Origin: Bacteroidota bacterium
Lineage (GTDB): Bacteria; Bacteroidota; Bacteroidia; Bacteroidales; FEN-979
Length of the DNA: 60,213 nt
Direction of reading: 5' to 3'
Assembly (NCBI GenBank): GCA_026391715.1
Contig: JAPLDO010000078.1
Location: 1-60,213, forward strand
Shown here: positions 53,518 to 60,213 of the stretch, piece by piece
Layout: each line of letters begins with the position of its first letter
Numbering within the stretch: position 1 is the stretch's first letter
Program-made: the position numbers and the translations under genes
The notes under the pieces: model-generated
Databases searched by the model: none
Told to the model about the DNA's origin: nothing
The model's input: the letters and a program-made list of their open reading frames with translations, nothing else

Positions 53518-54903
53518 TTACTTATGGAACTTCCTGATAAACGCCTCCACCTCCGGCACGCCGCCCTGATAAATCAGGTAGCCGTTGTATGGTTCGCGTG
53601 GAGTGATTTCATCGTTGATCGGGGTGAGCATAATCTCTTTGACCTTTGCCAGGTCGCTGGTTTGACCTAACGCCCAACTGAGTTTGATGAAAGCGGTTTC
53701 GGGGAGCATGTTTTCAGCGGGGATGATGCCTTTCGCCATCAGGTCGCGACCGGTATCGTAAACAAACATGTGGACATATCCCCACAGCGTTTGAACTGTC
53801 ATGTAAATTGCGACTCCTTTGGCAATGGCGCGTTCTATGGCGGGATAAATCGGTTTGTTTACGTGACCCAGACCGGTGCCGATAATTATAATTCCTTTAT
53901 AACCCGCAGCCACCAGTGCATCTATTACATCGGGCTGCATATTGGTGTAGTAATAGATCATCGTAACTTTCTCTTCATAAAATGGAAGAATAGTCACATT
54001 ACGATCTTTGCGCCGGCGATGGTAATCCTGCTTGATGGGTACAACGCCTTGCCGGGTAACGGTGGCAAGGGGCGTATCCCCGATGGTTCGAAAGGTAGAT
54101 CGGTAGGAAGAGTGCATTTTCCGAACGCGCGTTCCTTTATGCAAAAACCCGTATTCGTCGGAAGTGGGACCGAACATACAAACCATCACTTCGGCGATAT
54201 CGCCATGCGCTGCGGCTGTGGCTGCATGCATAAGGTTAAGCGCGGCGTCTGAACTCGGTCGGTCGGATGAACGCTGCGATCCCACCAACACTATTGGAAC
54301 CGGCGAATTCTGCACCATGAATGTGAGCGCGGCAGAAGTATAATGAAGCGTGTCGGTTCCATGTCCGATGATAATGCCATCAATGCCCTTTTCAATTTCA
54401 TGCCCGATTGCGACAGCAAGTTTTTTGTATTGGTCGGGTCCCATGTTTTCACTGAATACTGCGAAAAGCTTTTCGGTGGTAAGGTTACAGATATCTGCCA
54501 ATTCAGGAACGGCGCCATATAGTTCGCCGGGCGAAAATGCAGGAATCACCGCGCCTGTCCGGTAATCGAGCCGCGAAGCAATCGTGCCGCCCGTACCGAG
54601 TAACTTTACATTTGGTTTATCCTTTGAATATGGAAACTCCTTCTCCGGTATCTTATAAACTGCTTTCTTGTAACCCAGTTCTTCGATTTGGGTGATACCA
54701 TTAATATCAACGCCGATGTTATATCCGGTAAAAATCTTCAGCACGAGATGTTTGTCATCGGTATTTTCGGCGCGGGGAAGAATAGTGCCTTCAAAAGTGC
54801 CGCGAGTGGAATCAACCCTCACTTTTGCCCACACACGGGCGTTGAATTTCTGTAGTACTTCGAGCGCTCGTCCTTTGTAGCCCTGGAAAATGTCTTCGGT
54901 CAT
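53518..54903 (-). CDS. gatD: Glu-tRNA(Gln) amidotransferase subunit D (archaeal type)
   Basis: GatD is the asparaginase-like glutaminase that supplies ammonia to GatE for converting Glu-tRNA(Gln) to Gln-tRNA(Gln). The 461-residue length matches archaeal GatD. A GatD-specific N-terminal domain (GRALEVLQKFNARVWAKVRV) precedes the asparaginase fold with LLGTGGTIASR near 100-110, IIIGHGTDTLHYTSAALTFM and VGSQRSSDRPSSDAALNLMH, which hold the Thr/Thr-Asp/catalytic residues. gatE lies 37 bases upstream on the same strand. GatDE is the standard archaeal enzyme; bacteria nearly always use GatCAB, so finding it here implies transfer or an unusual lineage. Confidence 0.93.
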   Translation of the reverse strand: MTEDIFQGYKGRALEVLQKFNARVWAKVRVDSTRGTFEGTILPRAENTDDKHLVLKIFTGYNIGVDINGITQIEELGYKKAVYKIPEKEFPYSKDKPNVKLLGTGGTIASRLDYRTGAVIPAFSPGELYGAVPELADICNLTTEKLFAVFSENMGPDQYKKLAVAIGHEIEKGIDGIIIGHGTDTLHYTSAALTFMVQNSPVPIVLVGSQRSSDRPSSDAALNLMHAATAAAHGDIAEVMVCMFGPTSDEYGFLHKGTRVRKMHSSYRSTFRTIGDTPLATVTRQGVVPIKQDYHRRRKDRNVTILPFYEEKVTMIYYYTNMQPDVIDALVAAGYKGIIIIGTGLGHVNKPIYPAIERAIAKGVAIYMTVQTLWGYVHMFVYDTGRDLMAKGIIPAENMLPETAFIKLSWALGQTSDLAKVKEIMLTPINDEITPREPYNGYLIYQGGVPEVEAFIRKFHK

Positions 54904-54906
54904 GAT

Positions 54907-54945
54907 AGCTGGTAAGTTGATAAGTGTTAAGTGTTAAGCGTTAAG
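54907..54945 (+). repeat. Short direct repeats between gatE and gatD
   Basis: AGCTGGTAAGTTGA (identical to 51321-51334) is followed by AAGTGTTAAGTGTTAAGCGTT-type 7-bp repeats. They fill the gatE-gatD gap and touch the gatE stop. Confidence 0.7.
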
Positions 54946-56908
54946 GATTGATGATGATTTCTTGGCTGAGTTTGCTGAGGGAGATGTTGCCGGTGGCGAG
55001 TTTGCTTAGGTTGCCCATTACCCAGCGCAATCCGGCGGAATCATTGCGGGAGGTTCTTATTTCCTTATATTTCTTAACAAGGAATGGAACTTTTGCAAGA
55101 ATTTCCTTTCCCTCAATTTCCTTGAAATTGAGGGTTAGCAGTATAGACTCAAAATCCATCTTAGGATGCTGGTAAAGATGGAATAACATTCGTTTTGCAA
55201 TAGCAATGTCTATCCCGCGGTCAACCAGGAATTTCAACAACTCATATACTTTGTGAAATGTAAAATCGGGTAGCGCCGGGTATTGCCCTTGTAAGTGTTT
55301 TAATGAATATGCCAGCAATCCTGACGTAAACCTGGCGGGAACATTCAAATCATTCTGTACTTTTTCGAGTAATGGAACAAGATTGTTCTTTAACAAAAAT
55401 GTGTGAGTTTCCTCCGGCACGTTCCATGCGTTTAACTGGGAAATACGCTCGGAGACCAATTTTGGAAGCCGTTTCATGGCTTCATCAATATCGGAGTCTT
55501 CAAGAGGTATTGGAGCTGAATCGGTATCGGGATACATACGGTCGGCTCCGGGCAGGACGCGCTCGAAAATGGTTGTGCCATCCTCAAACGACTTCCGGGT
55601 TTCATTAGGCACGCAGGTAAAAGCCAATTTACAACGCTCTTCAATAGTTTCGAGAGCCGTCTTAATATCCTCTTCATCTCCCCAGAAAATCAATTGGGCG
55701 TCGCCCTCCTTACTTCCAAGCAATGAACGAATCTTTGCCCATGCCTTTTCTCCCACCGCATCCTCGAACATTTCTGAATGAGCCATGTTAGGCTTTTCAA
55801 TACAGGCAATCACCTTAAGCCGGTCGGAAAAATCATCTGCAAAAACCTTTCCGGGTTGTGTAAAATGTGATAATATCCCCTGAAATTGAGGAAGATTAAC
55901 GAGATACACTTTGAGCGTCGTATTCTTTGGAACGCCGAGATTCTCAAGTTTAAAATCTTTTGTTTTAACCTCCTTGCTGGAAATTTTCCAATTTGCCGAA
56001 TCCTTTACACGTTTAACAAGTATTTCGCGAATGGCAAGTAACGCCCATTGCCGGTATGCTTCATTATGAGTGAGGTCGGGCATCCAACTGTTATGCGCGA
56101 CGCCCTTGATTTCCACGCGCGTCCCTCCTTTGCAACTTACATTAACATCGGCGCGGGTTGATCCGATTCCGCTGCGTACTTTGCCTGTGCTTCGGTTGAG
56201 AAAACGGATATAATCGGCGCCCTCTTTTACCTCCGACGGATTTTTAAAATCAGGATATGTAACTGTTTCAATCAGCGGCATGCCCAGCCGGTCGGTGCGG
56301 TAAATTCTTACATGTCCGATATCAGAAACTTCCCGGCAGGAATCTTCCTCAAGGCTCAACTGGATCAGCCGGACTTTTTTGTTTTTCAACTGAATTTCAC
56401 CCTCTATGCCGATGATGGCGGTACGTTGAAAACCAGTCGGGATTGAACCATCGAGATATTGCTTACGTGTGATATGAACTTCCCCTACCACTTTCAGTTT
56501 CGACAGGAGTGAAATTTCTATTGCCTGCATCAGAGCCTCCCGGTTCAACGGGAAAGGCGGTGTGTCGTCAACATCGTAAGTACACGCCGTTTCATTTTTT
56601 ATCCTGTAAATGATGTTTTTCCTGGTTTTAAATTCCATCAGAGCAGTGCCATCGTATTCGCCAAGCTCGCTCAGAGTAGGACGCATGTGACGGATCAGTT
56701 CGGCGTCAAATTCATCTTCCTTCTGGAAAATTCCGGCGGGACAATGGCAGAAAAGTTTTTCTTTTGTTTTCAACTGCTGGTGAACTTCCAGCCCCGACAT
56801 AAACCCGATTCGGTCATAATCGCTCTGGGTGGCTTTTTTTCTGGGGACGTATCCGATTTTCTGCTGCGTTTCGGCATAGTTGCGCCGGGGATCAAACTGT
56901 TGTTTCAT
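54941..56908 (-). CDS. gatE: Glu-tRNA(Gln) amidotransferase subunit E (archaeal type)
   Basis: GatE is the kinase/amidotransferase partner of GatD. The 655-residue protein has the GatB/E cradle: GFMSGLEVHQQLKTKEKLFC near 34-53, YDVDDTPPFPLNREAL, LDGSIPTGFQRTAIIG and RIYRTDRLGMPLIETVTYPD. It also has the AspRS-like insertion found only in GatE (IACIEKPNMAHSEMFEDAVG, then ERVLPGADRMYPDTDSAPIP) and the C-terminal tRNA-binding tail domain. The length and insertion rule out bacterial GatB. It is divergent from the OstA-like gene and is followed by gatD. Confidence 0.94.
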   Translation of the reverse strand: MKQQFDPRRNYAETQQKIGYVPRKKATQSDYDRIGFMSGLEVHQQLKTKEKLFCHCPAGIFQKEDEFDAELIRHMRPTLSELGEYDGTALMEFKTRKNIIYRIKNETACTYDVDDTPPFPLNREALMQAIEISLLSKLKVVGEVHITRKQYLDGSIPTGFQRTAIIGIEGEIQLKNKKVRLIQLSLEEDSCREVSDIGHVRIYRTDRLGMPLIETVTYPDFKNPSEVKEGADYIRFLNRSTGKVRSGIGSTRADVNVSCKGGTRVEIKGVAHNSWMPDLTHNEAYRQWALLAIREILVKRVKDSANWKISSKEVKTKDFKLENLGVPKNTTLKVYLVNLPQFQGILSHFTQPGKVFADDFSDRLKVIACIEKPNMAHSEMFEDAVGEKAWAKIRSLLGSKEGDAQLIFWGDEEDIKTALETIEERCKLAFTCVPNETRKSFEDGTTIFERVLPGADRMYPDTDSAPIPLEDSDIDEAMKRLPKLVSERISQLNAWNVPEETHTFLLKNNLVPLLEKVQNDLNVPARFTSGLLAYSLKHLQGQYPALPDFTFHKVYELLKFLVDRGIDIAIAKRMLFHLYQHPKMDFESILLTLNFKEIEGKEILAKVPFLVKKYKEIRTSRNDSAGLRWVMGNLSKLATGNISLSKLSQEIIINP

Positions 56909-56936
56909 TGTGGGAAGAAATAGTTTAAAGAGACCT

Positions 56937-56944
56937 CAAAATTA
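56937..56944 (-). promoter_or_regulatory. Bacteroidota-type -7 box (TAATTTTG, minus strand) for gatE
   Basis: On the minus strand TAATTTTG lies 28 bases before the gatE ATG. It is a TAnnTTTG match without a clear -33 partner. If real, gatE is read from a native, host-type promoter. Confidence 0.4.
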
Positions 56945-57014
56945 GAGATTTTACAGATACCGCGAGGTAATTGTTCATTACTTTTAGTAAGTCTTTTAGT
57001 AAGTAGCTCTTTAC

Positions 57015-57022
57015 TATCTTTG
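57015..57022 (+). promoter_or_regulatory. Bacteroidota-type -7 box (TATCTTTG)
   Basis: An exact TAnnTTTG match 18 bases before the ATG at 57041. A TTTTAG about 20 bases upstream may act as the -33 element. Confidence 0.45.
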
Positions 57023-57040
57023 CAACCCGATCTACAACCA

Positions 57041-58555
57041 ATGAAGCAAACTCCCGGATACCTTCTTGTCATACTCTTTTTATTTACCATTTCCGGCTTC
57101 GCTCAGGATCAGCCTAAAACCAGGATTATCTATTCCGGCGATACCTGGCAATTCAACAAGTCCATTTATCCTGACGGACCAAGGCTGATTGGCAATGTGG
57201 TGATGAACCACGACAGCGCTTTCCTTTACTGTGACAGCGCCTGGGTAAATGAAATCGAGAACCGGATTATCGCTTACGGAAATGTCGTGGTTAAACTCAG
57301 CGATACTCTAAACCTCTATTGCGATTCGCTGCGTTACTATGGAAACACGAAAATTGCCCATGCCAACAGCAACGTGAGGCTGATTGATAACCAGACCACC
57401 TTAACCACCGACACTCTCGTATTTAACCGCAACACACAGATAGCGCAATATGATTACTGGGGCAAAATAGTTAATGATAAGAACATACTCGTTAGCCACT
57501 TTGGCTATTATTTCACCGGTAAAAAACAATTCTTTTTCAAAGAGAAAGTTTTGCTGATCAACCCTGAATACAACATGTATTCCGACACCCTGATGTACAA
57601 CACGGTTACCGAAACGGCTTTTTTCTTCGGACCCTCGCACATCATAAGCAAAGACAAAAAGGATTCGATTTACTGTGAAAACGGGTGGTACGATACACGC
57701 CTCGATTTAGCGCGTTTCCGCGACCGCGCAAAGATTTATCATGAGTTTACTTTTCTCACCGGCGATAGTATGTATTATGAGCGGAAAAATGAATATGGTC
57801 AGGTTTTCAGAAATGCGGTTATTATTGACACCATCCAGAACATTATTCTGATGGGCAACTATGGCGAAATGCAGCAAAAAAAAGGCTTTGCATTTATGAC
57901 CGATAGCGCCGTTACGGTGATTGTTGAAAAACGGGATTCACTCTTCATGCATGGCGATACGGTTCGGGCTCTGTTTGATTCTGCAAGAAATATCAGAGAT
58001 GTTTATTGTTATCATAAGGTGAAGTTTATCCGCCGCGATATGCAGGGAATGTGCGATTCTCTTCATCTGATGGCAAGAGATTCAACCATGACCATGTACC
58101 ACGACCCGGTTATCTGGTCGGATTCTAATCAGCTATCAGCCGATTCAATTACCCTTCTCATGCGCAACGGAGAAGCCGATTCGTTGAAGATGTATGGCTC
58201 GGCGTTTATCATTTCCAAAGATGATACGGCAAATTTTAACCAGATCAAAGGCAGGAATGTGCTTGCCAAATTCGAGAACAACCAACTCTATAAGATCAAT
58301 GTAATTGGAAATGCCCAAACTATCTATTTTGCAAGGGAGGAGGACAAGACTCTGATAGGCATAAATACGGCGGTATCAAGCGATTTGTTGGTCTTTATTG
58401 ACAAAAACCAGTTCAAAAGCATTACCTTCATTACTAATCCCGACGCCCATACCTATCCTGAGAAAGACCTTCCGAAGGAAGAACGTAAACTGAAAAATTT
58501 CAAATGGCTGGAAGAACGCAGGCCGAGGGTGAAGATGGATATTTTCAGGTGGTGA
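57041..58555 (+). CDS. OstA-like (LptA/LptD N-domain) periplasmic protein
   Basis: The 504-residue protein from the ATG at 57041 has a signal peptide (MKQTPGYLLVILFLFTISG, cleavage near FAQD) and then a long beta-jellyroll ladder of OstA type: LIGNVVMNHDSAFLYCDSAW, IIAYGNVVVKLSDTLNLYCD and YYGNTKIAHANSNVRLID. OstA folds carry lipopolysaccharide across the periplasm. In Bacteroidota this longer family lies in LPS-export gene contexts. The earlier start at 57020 would fall inside the promoter box. A GGGACGA heptamer repeat begins right after its stop. Confidence 0.85.
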   Translation: MKQTPGYLLVILFLFTISGFAQDQPKTRIIYSGDTWQFNKSIYPDGPRLIGNVVMNHDSAFLYCDSAWVNEIENRIIAYGNVVVKLSDTLNLYCDSLRYYGNTKIAHANSNVRLIDNQTTLTTDTLVFNRNTQIAQYDYWGKIVNDKNILVSHFGYYFTGKKQFFFKEKVLLINPEYNMYSDTLMYNTVTETAFFFGPSHIISKDKKDSIYCENGWYDTRLDLARFRDRAKIYHEFTFLTGDSMYYERKNEYGQVFRNAVIIDTIQNIILMGNYGEMQQKKGFAFMTDSAVTVIVEKRDSLFMHGDTVRALFDSARNIRDVYCYHKVKFIRRDMQGMCDSLHLMARDSTMTMYHDPVIWSDSNQLSADSITLLMRNGEADSLKMYGSAFIISKDDTANFNQIKGRNVLAKFENNQLYKINVIGNAQTIYFAREEDKTLIGINTAVSSDLLVFIDKNQFKSITFITNPDAHTYPEKDLPKEERKLKNFKWLEERRPRVKMDIFRW

Positions 58556-58596
58556 GACGAGGGACGAGGGACGAAGGACGAGGGACGAGGGACGAT
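58556..58596 (+). repeat. Heptanucleotide repeat (GACGAGG)n
   Basis: About six 7-bp units (GACGAGG with one GACGAAG) fill the gap between the OstA-like gene and the glycosyltransferase gene. They are related to the array at 44043-44147. Confidence 0.9.
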
Positions 58597-58605
58597 AAAT
58601 TAACT

Positions 58606-59802
58606 ATGAAAAAATTCTTTTCTTATAAGCATAATCCCTGGATGGGATTTGCCTTGGTGGGGTTGGTATTCCTGCTGTTTTTATTTGCCGAGATGTGGAA
58701 CGGGCGATTCTGGCTATCCGATTTCGAGGTTTATTACAAATCGGCAGCCCGCATTCTGGAAGGACAGAATCTTTACAGAATCAAAGCTGACGATTTTTAT
58801 CTCTTTAAATATTCACCGGTCTCGGCTGTTTTTTTTATTCCATTTGCGATTTTGCCTTTTGCAGTTTCAAAAGTAGTTTACTGGTTGTTTTATTCTTTTA
58901 TCATGCTTGGTTGTATCTATTCTGCAATACAACTGGTAACCCCAAATGGCGTTGGCGAAAAACCTGCCGGCGTAAATTCGCTGGCTCTGTTGACCGGTCT
59001 GATTCTTATGGTTCATTTTCTGAGAGAATTACATTTGGGACAGGTCAACTTTATCCTGATGTTTCTTTACCTTTTAACATGCCGCTGCCTTGTTGCCGGG
59101 AAACCAGGATCCGTCGGTTTTCTACTTTCGGCAGGAATATTCATAAAACCATTCGGATTGATATTTCTCCCTTACCTTTTCTATAAAAGGAAGTGGAAGG
59201 AGCTGGCATTTTTTCTTATTTACACTGCAATTCTGACAATTGTACCATTACTTTTTTATCGTTCAGTTTATTTAACGGCAAATCAATATTTGGCATGGTT
59301 CCATGAATTATTTGTAGAACTTGGAAATAAACAGGAATTTAGTTTGCCTGCCAATCAAACAATTTTCAGCGTCGTCTCCCGATACGCCTTCCTCGGAGGA
59401 ATATTGAAAACTCCGGCGCTTTTCCTTGGCTTTCAGTCGCTAATAATTGTCATTCTCGCAATTCTTATGATTATTCTCATAAATCGCGGAAAGGCAATTT
59501 CAAATCAGGAACGTCTCGAAATGTTCTTATTAATGGGACTCATCCCGTTGCTTGCTTTCAGCGGCGAAAACTCCTTTGGTCTCTTCCTGCCGGCGGTTGT
59601 ATTGATCTTATTCTACTTCCGTGAATTATCCTTACAACTGAAAATAGTTGCAATTGCCGGCTTTTTGTTTCTGGGAGGAAACATCAACGACCTCTGGGGT
59701 TCCGAAATCTCTTCATGGATTGACCGCGTTTCTCTTATTTCGCTGGGGGCAATGAGTTTGTGGTTTGTAATGGCAAAACTTCGGTTCCAAAGGCTTTGGT
59801 AA
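58606..59802 (+). CDS. Polyprenyl-phosphate-sugar-dependent glycosyltransferase (GT87-like)
   Basis: The 398-residue protein has about nine to ten membrane segments and an N-terminal periplasmic loop with FWLSDFEVYYKSAARILEGQ, the DFEVYY acidic site expected of GT-C enzymes, followed by YRIKADDFYLFKYSPVSAVF. It matches the GT87/DUF2029 mannosyltransferase plan. Acceptor unknown; it probably adds sugars to envelope glycans. I choose the ATG at 58606: the frame is open from 58504, but the extra 34 residues are just the translated heptamer repeat and the end of the previous gene. Confidence 0.82.
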   Translation: MKKFFSYKHNPWMGFALVGLVFLLFLFAEMWNGRFWLSDFEVYYKSAARILEGQNLYRIKADDFYLFKYSPVSAVFFIPFAILPFAVSKVVYWLFYSFIMLGCIYSAIQLVTPNGVGEKPAGVNSLALLTGLILMVHFLRELHLGQVNFILMFLYLLTCRCLVAGKPGSVGFLLSAGIFIKPFGLIFLPYLFYKRKWKELAFFLIYTAILTIVPLLFYRSVYLTANQYLAWFHELFVELGNKQEFSLPANQTIFSVVSRYAFLGGILKTPALFLGFQSLIIVILAILMIILINRGKAISNQERLEMFLLMGLIPLLAFSGENSFGLFLPAVVLILFYFRELSLQLKIVAIAGFLFLGGNINDLWGSEISSWIDRVSLISLGAMSLWFVMAKLRFQRLW

Positions 59803-59845
59803 AAAAAGCGGAGACCTGAACTTTTTTAAATCTCTACGGCATGAT

Positions 59846-60213
59846 TCACGATTGCTTTTCAGGAATGGTGATGATAAATTCGGTGAACTCACCCTCTTTG
59901 GATTTTACTTCCAGTTTTCCTTTGTGAACCTGAGTCACTATGTCGTAGCTCATTGAAAGTCCAAGACCTGTGCCTTTTCCCGTAGGTTTTGTAGTGAAAA
60001 ACGGGTTGAAAATCTTTTCAATTACCTGCTCCGGGATACCAGAGCCATTGTCTCTGATTCGAATCTCAATTTTATCATTGATTTTTTTCGTGGTTATCAT
60101 CACTTCGGGACTAAACCCCGGAATCAGCTTTTTCACCTTTTCATTGAGCGCGTAGCAGGAATTATTAACAATGTTGAGTATAACGCGGCTCAGATCCTGC
60201 GGAATGACGCTGG
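59846..60213 (-). CDS. Histidine kinase, C-terminal ATPase domain (5' end outside window)
   Basis: The frame is open to the end of the window. It contains the HATPase_c landmarks: N box [15 protein letters not shown]1 DNGSGIP, F box FNPFFTTKP and G2 [15 protein letters not shown], ending [24 protein letters not shown] between the N box and the next strand is typical of PAS/GAF-type sensor kinases of Bacteroidota. The sensor and the phospho-accepting His lie beyond 60213. Confidence 0.9.
   Translation of the reverse strand, partial: SVIPQDLSRVILNIVNNSCYALNEKVKKLIPGFSPEVMITTKKINDKIEIRIRDNGSGIPEQVIEKIFNPFFTTKPTGKGTGLGLSMSYDIVTQVHKGKLEVKSKEGEFTEFIITIPEKQS

Noticed and set aside
58504-58605. N-terminal extension of the glycosyltransferase
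   Set aside because: The extra residues are translated heptamer repeat and the out-of-frame end of the previous gene.

Overview
The window looks like a chromosomal segment of a Bacteroidota (Bacteroidetes) bacterium, probably an uncultured, environmental Bacteroidales-like lineage. The evidence is several TAnnTTTG-type -7 promoter boxes just upstream of starts, few Shine-Dalgarno sequences, secreted outer-membrane barrels and SPOR proteins, an OstA-like protein, waaA, and transposase remnants of types common in this phylum. I cannot name the genus from sequence alone.

Layout. (1) 1-23.3 kb, all on the + strand, is a dense conflict/defence-type array of large multidomain proteins. It opens with a PfkB-like/AAA+/RyR protein (825-3476) and a SLOG plus four-TM SLATT-like protein (3490-5346). 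Next come TIR-NB-ARC-TPR (5737-9603), DUF4062-STAND-TPR (9818-12886), a coiled-coil C2H2-finger protein (12921-13790), zinc-ribbon-TIR-NACHT-NB-ARC (13929-16895), a double-TIR protein coupled to it by an ATGA overlap (16892-17680), and DUF4062-STAND-WD40 (17713-23254). The last gene is split in its first WD40 blade by an intact 1118-bp IS630-family element; joining the flanks at one TA restores a 1473-residue frame. (2) 23.7-29 kb carries an ankyrin-repeat gene, small unknown genes with unusually good Shine-Dalgarno sequences, two transposase remnants, and a two-gene TIR/KGGVGRS-ATPase cassette bracketed by two pairs of a 27-bp repeat. (3) 29.3-32.9 kb is a translationally coupled trio: secreted beta-propeller, TPR protein, membrane-anchored propeller-like protein. 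(4) 33.2-33.3 kb holds tRNA-Asn(GUU) on the minus strand, with its own terminator and its 3' end facing the island, so it is a candidate island boundary. (5) 33.4-60.2 kb is mainly core genome: SPOR barrel protein, cobalamin-binding-type radical SAM protein, a type IIG restriction-modification enzyme, FAD-dependent oxidoreductase, asnS, recJ, pfkA, a C69 dipeptidase, two barrel proteins, waaA, a lipoprotein, gatD and gatE, an OstA-like protein, a GT87-type glycosyltransferase and the end of a histidine kinase.

How the island may work (inference). TIR domains commonly degrade NAD+ and can make cyclic ADP-ribose isomers; SLOG domains (as in Thoeris ThsA and TRPM channels) bind ADP-ribose-type ligands; RyR domains in prokaryotes are linked to nucleotide-signal systems; SLATT-like helices are predicted membrane effectors. 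One window therefore holds possible signal producers (TIR-STANDs, double TIR), possible receivers (SLOG, RyR) and a possible membrane effector, with TPR and WD40 sensor ends on the STAND proteins. This is the best candidate for an undescribed system.

Two other notable items: archaeal-type GatD/GatE amidotransferase genes in a bacterial genome, and families of 7- to 8-bp tandem repeats at gene junctions, one of which supplies the last codons and stop of waaA.
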